Assembly (NCBI GenBank): GCA_904398675.1
Contig: CAJFPI010000125.1
Location: 1 to 5,903 of the forward strand
DNA: 5,903 bases
Source of the DNA: an uncultured Oscillospiraceae bacterium
Lineage (GTDB): Bacteria > Bacillota > Clostridia > Oscillospirales > Oscillospiraceae
Direction: 5' to 3'
The notes under the pieces are model-generated. The model did not search any database. It was not told the DNA's origin and saw only the letters and a list, made by a program, of their open reading frames with translations. Positions within the stretch are counted from its first letter, which is position 1, and the number at the start of each line of letters is the position of its first letter. A program made the translations under genes and the position numbers. Of the stretch, positions 1 to 5,533 are shown piece after piece.

Positions 1-254
1 ATCTCGTCCAGGTCAAACCCGTACACATCCGCCATGGAGATGCAGTAGCACAGCACGTCCGCCAGCTCCTCCCGGACCCGCTGATCCTGCTCCGGGCAGC
101 GCACGTCGCTGCCGCTCCACTGGAACAGCTCCAGCAGCTCCGCCGCCTCCAGCACGATGGAGAGGGCCAGGTCCTTTGGGTTGTGGAAGGGTTTCCAGTC
201 CCGTGCATCCCGGAACTGAAGCACCTGCCGCGCAGTTTCCTCCTTGATCTGCAT
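1..254 (-). CDS. MazG-like / dCTPase-type nucleotide pyrophosphohydrolase (partial, C-terminus off the left edge)
   Basis: Too short for an ordinary ORF cutoff, but clearly coding. Reading from ATG at 254 to the window edge gives 84 codons beginning MQIKEETARQVLQFRDARDW. It resembles the all-alpha MazG/dCTP pyrophosphatase (RS21-C6/DCTPP1-like) family, which hydrolyses (d)NTPs to the monophosphate and pyrophosphate to clean the nucleotide pool. Seen directly: the family's FHxPK stretch (residues 23-27), the first metal-binding pair E36xxE39 (EAAELLELFQW, 36-46) and the second pair E63xxD66 (REELADVLCY, 61-70). The start is supported by GGAGG at 262-266, 7 nt upstream. That Shine-Dalgarno directly follows the TAA stop of the LysR gene, so the two are almost certainly co-transcribed and probably translationally coupled. 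Family members are about 100-120 residues, so about 20-35 residues should lie outside the window. Substrate preference cannot be told from this part. Confidence 0.88.
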   Translation of the reverse strand, partial: MQIKEETARQVLQFRDARDWKPFHNPKDLALSIVLEAAELLELFQWSGSDVRCPEQDQRVREELADVLCYCISMADVYGFDLDE

Positions 255-266
255 CGCGTTTCCTCC

Positions 267-1175
267 TTATCCCGCCTGGCTGCCGCCGGCGGTCTGATGG
301 TAAATTTTAGTGATCTCCTGCAGCACCTCCGGGTGGTGGAAATCCTGGTGATAGAGAATGCTGATCTCCCGGATCATGCTGAGATTTTCAATGGGCAGCA
401 GCGTCAGCTTTCCCTTGCGCCACTCGTCCATACAGGCGCTGCGGGCCAGGATGGAAATGCCCAGGTCCTTGCGGATCAGGTCCTTGATGGTGGCGATATT
501 ATCCACCTCCAGCACCACGTTGAAATCCGCCAGGGAGAGATTGAGGCTCTCCAGATGGGAGACAAAGAGGTCCCGGGTAGCGGAGCCCTGGCTGCGGAGG
601 ATCATTTTCTCCCGGCGGATGTCGGTGAGGGTGACCATGCTGCGCCTGGCCAGGGGGTTGTTGTTGGACATGGCGCAGACCAGGCTGTCTGTATCCAGCA
701 GCAGCGCGTTGATGCCCGGCTCCTGCATCCGGCCCTCCACAATGGCCAGATCCAGCTCATAGTTGGACAGCATATCATAAAGATTATTGATGGTATCCGT
801 AATGATGATAATGCTGATGCCGCTGTTGGCGTTGCCGTATTTGGCCAGCACCTCCGCAATGAGATTGCTCTCTGACGTGTGGGTGATGCCCACCCGGATG
901 GTGGTCATCTGCCGCTCGGCGTCCGCCAGCGCCCGCTGCATCCGCTGGTAAAGCGCCTTGATCCGCTTGGCGTAGCGAATGACGATTTCTCCCTCTGGCG
1001 TCAGCTTTAGGACCCCTTTGCTGCGCCGATAGAATATTTTGATTTGCAGCTCCTGCTCCAGCAGATTGATGTGGTGGCTGACGGCCGGCTGGGTCAGGGA
1101 CAGCTCCTCCGCCGCCCGGGTAAAGCTGCTTTTTTCGTAGACTGTCAGCAGGGTTTCCAGCTTGTTGTCCAGCAT
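267..1175 (-). CDS. LysR-family transcriptional regulator
   Basis: A 302-residue protein of typical LysR-type length. An N-terminal winged helix-turn-helix covers about residues 1-60, with the recognition core SFTRAAEELSLTQPAVSHH at 17-35. A linker helix (about 61-90) follows, then a periplasmic-binding-protein-like effector domain from about residue 92 (IRVGITHTSESN) to the end. LysR regulators usually bind DNA as tetramers and respond to a small metabolite; many repress their own gene and activate a divergent one. The start at 1175 is supported by AAGGAGG at 1184-1190, 8 nt upstream. The gene is divergent from the cation:proton antiporter and the shared spacer has inverted repeats overlapping both candidate promoters, so control of the antiporter and autoregulation are likely (inference). 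The nucleotide pyrophosphohydrolase gene follows after 12 nt. The ligand cannot be predicted, and I do not recognise a named subfamily. Confidence 0.95.
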   Translation of the reverse strand: MLDNKLETLLTVYEKSSFTRAAEELSLTQPAVSHHINLLEQELQIKIFYRRSKGVLKLTPEGEIVIRYAKRIKALYQRMQRALADAERQMTTIRVGITHTSESNLIAEVLAKYGNANSGISIIIITDTINNLYDMLSNYELDLAIVEGRMQEPGINALLLDTDSLVCAMSNNNPLARRSMVTLTDIRREKMILRSQGSATRDLFVSHLESLNLSLADFNVVLEVDNIATIKDLIRKDLGISILARSACMDEWRKGKLTLLPIENLSMIREISILYHQDFHHPEVLQEITKIYHQTAGGSQAG

Positions 1176-1205
1176 GCAGTTTTCCTCCTTTCATCAAGAA
1201 AATTT

Positions 1206-1246
1206 ATGACAATAGATAAAATGATAATTTGCTTTTATTGTCAAAA
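1206..1246. promoter_or_regulatory. Candidate LysR operator: nested inverted repeats between divergent genes
   Basis: An 8-bp perfect inverted repeat TGACAATA (1207-1214) / TATTGTCA (1236-1243) has a 21-bp spacer. Nested in it are ATAAAA (1216-1221) / TTTTAT (1233-1238) with an 11-bp spacer, and AAAT (1219-1222) / ATTT (1227-1230). LysR-type regulators commonly bind dyad sites in the spacer between their own gene and a divergent target. The outer right arm overlaps the candidate -35 of the lysR-type gene, and the inner right arm overlaps the candidate -35 of the antiporter. The region is very AT-rich, so the short inner repeats could be chance; the outer 8-bp dyad is the stronger signal. The binding protein is inferred, not shown. 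Confidence 0.5.
1216..1244 (-). promoter_or_regulatory. Candidate promoter of the LysR-type gene
   Basis: On the minus strand, a consensus -35 TTGACA (1244-1239) is followed by a 17-nt spacer and a -10-like TTTTAT (1221-1216, 4 of 6 matches). Transcription would start near 1209 and give a leader of about 34 nt containing AAGGAGG. The -10 matches the left arm of the inner inverted repeat and the -35 overlaps the right arm of the outer repeat, so bound regulator would block it. That fits the usual autorepression of LysR genes. Confidence 0.5.
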
Positions 1247-1257
1247 CAGCATACCAT
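1229..1257 (+). promoter_or_regulatory. Weak candidate promoter of the antiporter-kinase operon
   Basis: TTGCTT (1229-1234), a 17-nt spacer and TACCAT (1252-1257) match the sigma-A consensus at 3 and 4 of 6 positions. A weak -35 lying in a LysR dyad would be expected of an activator-dependent promoter. Transcription would start near 1264, about 41 nt before the chosen antiporter start. Other assignments are possible in this AT-rich spacer. Confidence 0.3.
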
Positions 1258-1304
1258 ACGGGCATGAGAAACGCAAGCAAAATTTTCAGATGGAGGATAA
1301 AACG

Positions 1305-2660
1305 ATGCGAACCATGATTCAAACCATACTGGCGCCTCTCAGCACAGAGACGCTGGTGCTGCTGTGCCTGGCCGTCATGCTGATCGGCGGCTTTCTCCTG
1401 ACCCGGGTGACAAAGCGGTTGCGCCTGCCCAACGTCAGCGGCTATATCCTGGCCGGTATCCTGATCGGCCCCAGCGTGCTGGGGCTGGTGCCGGCGGAGC
1501 TGGTGGCGGACATGGGGTTTCTCAGCGATATCGCCCTGGCCTTTATCGCCTTTGGCGTGGGCCGTTTTTTCCGGGCAAAGACGCTGAAGGAGACGGGTCT
1601 TTCCGTGCTGGTGATCACGCTGCTGGAGGCGCTGCTGGCAGGGGTGCTGGTGTTTGCGGCCATGTTCTGGGTGTTCCGGCTGGACATCAAGCTCTCGCTG
1701 CTGCTGGGCGCCATCGCCACCGCTACTGCCCCGGCCAGCACAGTAATGACCATCAACCAGTACCACGCCAGAGGGGAGTTTGTCAACAAGCTGCTGCAGA
1801 TCGTGGCGCTGGATGATGTGGTGTGCCTGCTGGTGTTCTCCGTGGCGGCCGCGGCGGTAAACGCCATGGAGGTGGGCACCGTTTCTGTCAGCGGCGTAGT
1901 GATGCCCATTGTGTATAACCTCATTTTCCTGGCGGTGGGCGCGCTCTTCGGCGTGGTGCTCAGCCGCCTGCTCTCCCCCAGCCGCAGCACGGATAACCGC
2001 CTGATCCTCACCGTGGCGCTGCTGCTGGCCCTGTCGGGGCTGTGCACCATCTTTGATGTCTCGCCCCTGCTCTCCTGTATGGTATTCGGGGCGGTGTACA
2101 TCAATATCGCCGACGACAAGGAGCTCTATCACCAGCTGAATGTGTTCACCCCGCCGATCATGCTGCTGTTCTTCGTGGTATCCGGCATGAGCCTGGATCT
2201 GAAGGTTCTGGCCAGCTTTGGCCTGGCGGGCGTGGGCTACTTCCTGGTCCGCATCGGCGGAAAATACCTGGGGGCATGGCTGGGCTGCCTGATGACCAAG
2301 ACAGACGCCAAGATCCGCACCTACCTGGGCGCGGCTCTGGTACCCCAGGCCGGGGTGGCCATTGGCCTTGCCTACCTCTCCCAGCGGATGCTGCCTCCCG
2401 CCATCGGCGAGGTGCTGATGAGCATGATCCTGGCGTCCTCCGTGCTCTATGAGCTGATTGGGCCGGCCTGCGCCAAGTTTGCCCTGTTCCGCTCCGGCGC
2501 CATTCAGGTGCAGAAGGAGACGGCGCCCAAAGCGGAGAAGGCTCTGGCGGAAGGAAAGGACAGCCGGGTGCGCGACTGCACCGAGCCTTATCAGCGCAGC
2601 CGCATCATCCAGAAGGTCATGCTGCCCTACCGCGGCAGCGAAGAGCAGGACCGGCGTTGA
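1305..2660 (+). CDS. CPA2-family cation:proton antiporter (Na+/H+ or K+/H+ exchanger)
   Basis: A 451-residue polytopic membrane protein of the Na_H_Exchanger (PF00999) fold, exchanging a monovalent cation for protons across the cytoplasmic membrane. About a dozen hydrophobic segments run from residue 13 to about 395. Family marks seen: the RLPNVSGYILAGILIGPSVLG region (40-60); the unwound-helix motif TAPAS (141-145); the paired aspartates D170-D171 in VALDDVV, the ion-binding pair of electrogenic NapA/NhaA-type exchangers; VVSGMSLDL (291-299); and K320 in RIGGKYLGAW, at the place of the conserved CPA2 lysine. The tail (about 397-451) is hydrophilic and charged. No RCK/TrkA-N domain follows, unlike KefB/KefC. 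The reading frame is open further upstream, but ATG 1305 is chosen because GGAGG (1292-1296) lies 8 nt before it; the in-frame ATG at 1290 has no such site. The gene heads an operon with the kinase-like gene and is divergent from the LysR gene. Which cation is moved cannot be told. Confidence 0.92.
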   Translation: MRTMIQTILAPLSTETLVLLCLAVMLIGGFLLTRVTKRLRLPNVSGYILAGILIGPSVLGLVPAELVADMGFLSDIALAFIAFGVGRFFRAKTLKETGLSVLVITLLEALLAGVLVFAAMFWVFRLDIKLSLLLGAIATATAPASTVMTINQYHARGEFVNKLLQIVALDDVVCLLVFSVAAAAVNAMEVGTVSVSGVVMPIVYNLIFLAVGALFGVVLSRLLSPSRSTDNRLILTVALLLALSGLCTIFDVSPLLSCMVFGAVYINIADDKELYHQLNVFTPPIMLLFFVVSGMSLDLKVLASFGLAGVGYFLVRIGGKYLGAWLGCLMTKTDAKIRTYLGAALVPQAGVAIGLAYLSQRMLPPAIGEVLMSMILASSVLYELIGPACAKFALFRSGAIQVQKETAPKAEKALAEGKDSRVRDCTEPYQRSRIIQKVMLPYRGSEEQDRR

Positions 2661-2666
2661 CAGAGG

Positions 2667-2697
2667 CCTCCCTCTCCGCTATCATGGAGGGGGGAGG
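2667..2697 (+). promoter_or_regulatory. Predicted stem-loop masking the Shine-Dalgarno of the kinase-like gene
   Basis: CCTCCC (2667-2672), starting 7 nt after the antiporter stop, is exactly complementary to GGGAGG (2692-2697), the Shine-Dalgarno of the next gene. The stem can extend through T2673-G2691, C2674-G2690 and T2675-G2689, with two G-U pairs. A ribosome terminating at 2658-2660 would cover the left arm and free the Shine-Dalgarno. This suggests translational coupling of the kinase-like protein to antiporter translation. The complementarity is seen; the role is inferred. Purine-rich Shine-Dalgarno sites pair easily with pyrimidine runs, so chance is possible. Confidence 0.45.
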
Positions 2698-2704
2698 TGG
2701 AAGG

Positions 2705-3292
2705 ATGATCCTTTTGATCGGAGGCCCCGGCTGCACGGGAAAGACCCTGCTGGCCCAGCGGGTGATGGAGCGCTGCGCCGTGCCTTATGTCTCGCTGGAC
2801 CACCTGAAGATGGGGATGATCCGGGGTCTCCCGGGCTGCCCCTTCACCGCCTTGAATCCGGATGCGGATATTGCAGCGCACCTCTGGCCGGTGGCGGAGG
2901 CCATGGTCCAGACGGCCCTGGAGAATGGGCAGCACCTGATCCTGGAGGGGTGCTACATCCCCTGTCCGGCCGCCGCGCGGCTGGAGCGGGAGCATCCGGG
3001 CCTGGTCCGCGCCGTGTACCTCACCTTTTCCCGGCAATACCTGGAGCAGCACTGGGAGGACGGCGTTCTCCGCTGCCGCAGCGTCATCGAGCGGCGGCTG
3101 TTCCCGGAGGAGCGCACCATGGAGGAGGCGGCCCTGGAGCACCGGGAGACGGCGGAGCAGTGCCGGCGGTGGCAGCTTGCCTGCTGTGAGATCGACGGGG
3201 ACTATCCATCCGCCCTGGAGGCCGTCGCGGACCGCTGTGCCGCCTGGGTCCTGGCGGCCAAGGAACGGGAGCGGACTCTGACTGACAGATAA
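2705..3292 (+). CDS. Small P-loop NTPase, adenylate kinase-like / small-molecule kinase-like
   Basis: A 195-residue soluble protein with an N-terminal Walker A motif GGPGCTGKT (6-14, K13 and T14 at the phosphates), a conserved-looking SLDHLKMG (30-37) at the position of the acceptor-binding strand of NMP-kinase-type folds, and a hydrophobic strand ending in acidic E81 (HLILEGCYIP, 77-86), a Walker B-like site. An Arg/Glu-rich helical part follows (123-150), possibly the lid. The order fits the P-loop kinase superfamily (adenylate kinase, shikimate kinase, 2-phosphoglycerate kinase-like), and such proteins are often named adenylate kinase without proof. The phosphate acceptor is unknown. The start at ATG 2705 is chosen because GGGAGG (2692-2697) lies 7 nt before it. 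In-frame starts at 2684 (ATG) and 2657 (TTG overlapping the antiporter stop) lack a comparable site. It lies 44 nt behind the antiporter, probably in the same transcript. It has nine cysteines, quite many for its size. Confidence 0.85.
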   Translation: MILLIGGPGCTGKTLLAQRVMERCAVPYVSLDHLKMGMIRGLPGCPFTALNPDADIAAHLWPVAEAMVQTALENGQHLILEGCYIPCPAAARLEREHPGLVRAVYLTFSRQYLEQHWEDGVLRCRSVIERRLFPEERTMEEAALEHRETAEQCRRWQLACCEIDGDYPSALEAVADRCAAWVLAAKERERTLTDR

Positions 3293-3325
3293 AAAGCGGC
3301 GCGGCAAGCATTGCTTGCCGCGCCG
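3291..3325 (-). terminator. Rho-independent terminator of htpG (minus strand)
   Basis: A perfect 13-bp GC-rich stem (3297-3309 with 3313-3325) has a 3-nt loop ATT. Read on the minus strand it is followed after one base by TTTTT (3295-3291). It starts 36 nt after the htpG stop, so it suits htpG. Read on the plus strand it has no T-run behind it. The T-run abuts the stop codon of the kinase-like gene (TAA, 3290-3292) on the other strand. Confidence 0.9.
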
Positions 3326-3328
3326 GCT

Positions 3329-3363
3329 GCATGCAGGAAACGAGCCTGCATGCCTGTTTGTTA
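3329..3363 (+). terminator. Second hairpin, probable terminator of the antiporter-kinase operon (plus strand)
   Basis: GCATGCAGG (3329-3337) and CCTGCATGC (3345-3353) form a perfect 9-bp stem with a 7-nt loop. On the plus strand a T-rich stretch CTGTTTGTTA (3354-3363) follows, reaching into the last htpG codons. On the minus strand only GC-rich sequence follows, so the plus direction is favoured. The T-run is interrupted, so efficiency may be modest. Confidence 0.6.
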
Positions 3364-5280
3364 CTGCATCAGGCTGCACACAAGATCCGTGTAGGCGGAG
3401 GGGTCCTCCAGGGGCAGGTCCGCGATGAGCAGGGCCTGGCAGTAGAGCAGCTCCGCGTATTTCTTCGCCAGCTCCTTGTCGCTCTCCACCGCCCGTTTCA
3501 GCGCGGTGAAGGCGCCGCTCTCCGGATTCAGCTCCAGCACCCGCTGGGCGGTCATGCCGGGCATCATCTCCCCGGAGCGACGGAAGTACTTCTCCATCTC
3601 CAGGCTTACCGGGCCGTCGGCGGTCATGCAGACGGGGTGGCTCTTTAGGATCTTGGACAGGCGCACGTCGGACACCTTGTCCCCCAGGGTTTCCTTCAGG
3701 AAACTGAGCACGTCCTTGGCCTCCTCGGTCTTCTCCTCGGCGGCCTTCTTCTCCTCCTCCGTTTCGGGGAGGGCGTCCTCGTCGTCGATGGACTTCAGTT
3801 TCTTCCCCTCATACTCGCCGATGGTCTGCATGCAGAACTCGTCCACATCCTCGGTGAGGTACAGGATCTCATACCCCTTGTCCAGGATCCGCTCCGCCTG
3901 GGGGAGCTTGCTGAGCTTGCCGGCGTCCTCACCCACGGCGTAGTAGATGAACTGCTGATCCTCCGCCATCCGCTCCTTGTACTGGGCGAGGCTGGTGAGT
4001 TTGTCGCTGTGGGAGGAGGGGAACATCAAAAGCTCCAGCAGCATGTCCTTGTGGACGCCGTAGTCGGACACCACGCCGTACTTCAGGTTCCGGCCAAAGG
4101 CGTGCCAGAATTTTTCGTATTTCTCTGCGTCGTCCTTCTGCAGGCGGCTCAGCTCCGATTTGATCTTCTTCTCCAGGTTGGTGGAGATCACCTTCAGCTG
4201 CCGGGTGTGCTGCAGCAGCTCCCGGGAGATGTTCAGGGACACGTCCGGCGTGTCCACCACGCCCCGGACAAAGCGGAAGTGCTCCGGCAGCAGGTCTCCG
4301 CACTTGTCCATGATGAGGACGCCGCTGGAGTAGAGCTGCAGCCCCTTCTCAAAGTCCCGGGTATAGAAGTCGTAGGGGGTGCGGCTGGGGATGAACAGCA
4401 GCGCCTTGTAGCTGACGGCGCCCTCGGCGTTGACGGTGACGGTGGCCAGAGGGGCCTCAAAGTCGCCGAACTTGTCCTGGTAGAACCGGTCGTACTCCTC
4501 CTGGGTGACATCCTTCTTGGGCCGCTGCCACAGGGGGATCATGGAGTTGAGGGTGGTGTTCTCCACATAGGTCTCCCACTCCGGCTTGTAGTCCTCGCCG
4601 GCGTCGGCGGGCTTTTCCTTCATGCGGGACTTCTCCAGATCCATGCGGATGGGGTAGCGGATATAGTCGCTGTACTTTTTCACCAGGCGCTGGATGCGGT
4701 TTGGATCCAGATACTGGCTGTACTGCTCCTCCTCGCCGTCCTCCTTGATGTGGAGGATGATATCGGTGCCGGCGGCGTCCTTCTCACAGGGCTCAATGGT
4801 ATATCCATCGGCGCCGGAGGACTCCCAGCGGTAGGCGGTGTCGCTGCCATAGGCCCGGGAGATCACAGTGATATGATCTGCCACCATAAAAGCGGAGTAG
4901 AAACCCACGCCGAACTGGCCGATAATGTCGGTATCCGTGTCTTTCTCCCCCTCGGCCTTGGCCATCTCCTCCTTGAACTGGAGGGAGCCGCTGCGGGCGA
5001 TAACGCCCAGGTTGTTCTCCAGCTCCTCCTGGGTCATGCCGATGCCGTTGTCGCTGACGGTGAGGGTGCGCGCCTCCTTGTCCACGGACAGGTCGATCTT
5101 GAAGTCGCTGCGGCTGAGGCCCACGCCGTCGTCGGTGAGGGCCTTGTAGGCCAGCTTGTCCAGGGCGTCCGAGGCGTTGGAGACCAGCTCCCGCAGGAAG
5201 ATTTCCTTATGGGTATAGATGGAGTTGATCATCAGGTCCAGGATCCGCTTGGACTCGGTCTTGAATTGCTTTTTTGCCAT
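3361..5280 (-). CDS. htpG: Molecular chaperone HtpG (bacterial Hsp90)
   Basis: A 639-residue Hsp90 homologue, slightly longer than the 624-626 residues of the E. coli and B. subtilis proteins. It is a cytosolic dimeric ATPase that remodels client proteins, usually alongside DnaK. The N-terminal GHKL ATPase domain (about 1-215) has E31LVSN35 (catalytic Glu and Mg-binding Asn), D77NGIGM82 contacting adenine, and the lid and glycine motif GQFGVGFYSAFMV at 121-133. The middle domain (about 230-500) includes GVLIMD and SLNISRELLQ, which carries the arginine that reaches the ATP. The C-terminal dimerisation domain follows a charged Glu/Lys-rich linker (EEEKKAAEEKTEEAKD), common in clostridial HtpG. 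No MEEVD tail is present, as expected for bacteria. The start is supported by AGGAGG (5293-5288), 7 nt before ATG. The gene appears monocistronic, with its own promoter, a CIRCE operator and a strong terminator. Confidence 0.98.
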   Translation of the reverse strand: MAKKQFKTESKRILDLMINSIYTHKEIFLRELVSNASDALDKLAYKALTDDGVGLSRSDFKIDLSVDKEARTLTVSDNGIGMTQEELENNLGVIARSGSLQFKEEMAKAEGEKDTDTDIIGQFGVGFYSAFMVADHITVISRAYGSDTAYRWESSGADGYTIEPCEKDAAGTDIILHIKEDGEEEQYSQYLDPNRIQRLVKKYSDYIRYPIRMDLEKSRMKEKPADAGEDYKPEWETYVENTTLNSMIPLWQRPKKDVTQEEYDRFYQDKFGDFEAPLATVTVNAEGAVSYKALLFIPSRTPYDFYTRDFEKGLQLYSSGVLIMDKCGDLLPEHFRFVRGVVDTPDVSLNISRELLQHTRQLKVISTNLEKKIKSELSRLQKDDAEKYEKFWHAFGRNLKYGVVSDYGVHKDMLLELLMFPSSHSDKLTSLAQYKERMAEDQQFIYYAVGEDAGKLSKLPQAERILDKGYEILYLTEDVDEFCMQTIGEYEGKKLKSIDDEDALPETEEEKKAAEEKTEEAKDVLSFLKETLGDKVSDVRLSKILKSHPVCMTADGPVSLEMEKYFRRSGEMMPGMTAQRVLELNPESGAFTALKRAVESDKELAKKYAELLYCQALLIADLPLEDPSAYTDLVCSLMQ

Positions 5281-5320
5281 AGGATGGCCTCCTGTATATG
5301 AAATTTCTTTTGAAAACGCA

Positions 5321-5351
5321 GATTAGCACTCTTATATTTTGAGTGCTAATC
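5321..5351. promoter_or_regulatory. CIRCE operator (HrcA repressor site) of htpG
   Basis: TTAGCACTC (5323-5331), a 9-nt spacer and GAGTGCTAA (5341-5349) match the CIRCE consensus at every arm position. The dyad extends to 11-bp arms (GA at 5321-5322, TC at 5350-5351). CIRCE is bound by HrcA, which usually represses groESL and the hrcA-grpE-dnaK operon until heat stress. Here it begins one base past the -10 of the htpG promoter and spans the expected transcription start, the classic repressing position. It lies 41 nt before the htpG start codon. Confidence 0.96.
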
Positions 5352-5352
5352 T

Positions 5353-5381
5353 ATCATAACGCCATTTTCCGCCAATTGCAA
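5353..5381 (-). promoter_or_regulatory. Sigma-A-type promoter of htpG
   Basis: On the minus strand, TTGCAA (5381-5376, 4 of 6) is followed by a 17-nt spacer and TATGAT (5358-5353, 5 of 6). The expected start point is near 5346, inside the CIRCE dyad. The leader would be about 65 nt and includes the AGGAGG site. Housekeeping promoter plus CIRCE is the usual build of class I heat-shock genes. Confidence 0.82.
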
Positions 5382-5469
5382 GGGCGTTCACAAAAATGTT
5401 ACAAATAGCGCCCCAACTGCTGGCTGCAGCGGCCTCCGCCCGCACGGCGCCACAGATCTGCGCTCCGCC

Positions 5470-5498
5470 TTGCGTTCCGGCGCAGGAGGATTTATAAT
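5470..5498 (+). promoter_or_regulatory. Promoter of the amidohydrolase gene
   Basis: TTGCGT (5470-5475, 3 of 6), a 17-nt spacer and a consensus TATAAT (5493-5498). Transcription would start near 5505, giving a leader of about 30 nt with GGAGG at 5522-5526. A palindrome at 5497-5515 overlaps the end of the -10 and the start point. The stretch between here and the htpG promoter (5382-5469) is mostly GC-rich and shows no gene or other clear signal. Confidence 0.6.
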
Positions 5499-5515
5499 AA
5501 AATCTGACATTTTAT
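5497..5515. promoter_or_regulatory. 19-bp palindrome at the amidohydrolase transcription start (possible operator)
   Basis: ATAAAAT (5497-5503) and ATTTTAT (5509-5515) form a perfect 7-bp inverted repeat around CTGAC. It covers the last two bases of the -10 and the expected start point, where a repressor would block transcription. Being AT-only in its arms it could be chance, and no regulator gene is seen next to it. Confidence 0.35.
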
Positions 5516-5533
5516 CCACAGGGAGGAGATCCA

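Noticed and set aside
492..510. Near DnaA box TTATCCACC
   Set aside because: One mismatch, and it lies within conserved LysR codons, so it needs no regulatory explanation.
183..875. Plus-strand open frame opposite the LysR gene
   Set aside because: The LysR frame has full-length domain support and a Shine-Dalgarno; the opposite frame has neither.
1044..1304. Upstream extension of the antiporter reading frame
   Set aside because: It runs through the divergent promoter region and into the LysR gene on the other strand. The extension is not membrane-like, and the 1305 start has a well-spaced GGAGG.
1194..2132. Minus-strand open frame opposite the antiporter
   Set aside because: The product is rich in His, Gln, Gly and Arg with no recognisable domain, as expected for the shadow of hydrophobic codons.
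2657..2704. Earlier TTG or ATG starts for the kinase-like gene, overlapping the antiporter stop
   Set aside because: They would add 7 to 16 residues before the first beta-strand that leads into the P-loop, and they lack a spaced Shine-Dalgarno; the 2705 start has GGGAGG 7 nt upstream.
2458..3189. Alternative frame over the antiporter end and the kinase-like gene
   Set aside because: Arg/Pro/Gly-rich translation typical of an out-of-frame reading of GC-rich DNA, while the P-loop frame is clearly the coding one.
4009..5301. Long plus-strand open frame opposite htpG
   Set aside because: It is the complement of strongly conserved Hsp90 codons in GC-rich DNA, gives a low-complexity Gly/Val/Leu/His protein, and has no family motif or convincing start site.
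5400..5490. GC-rich patch between the htpG and amidohydrolase promoters as a small gene or RNA
   Set aside because: No start with a ribosome-binding site, only weak short dyads such as TGCG/CGCA and CAGATCTG, and no T-run; nothing that supports a feature.
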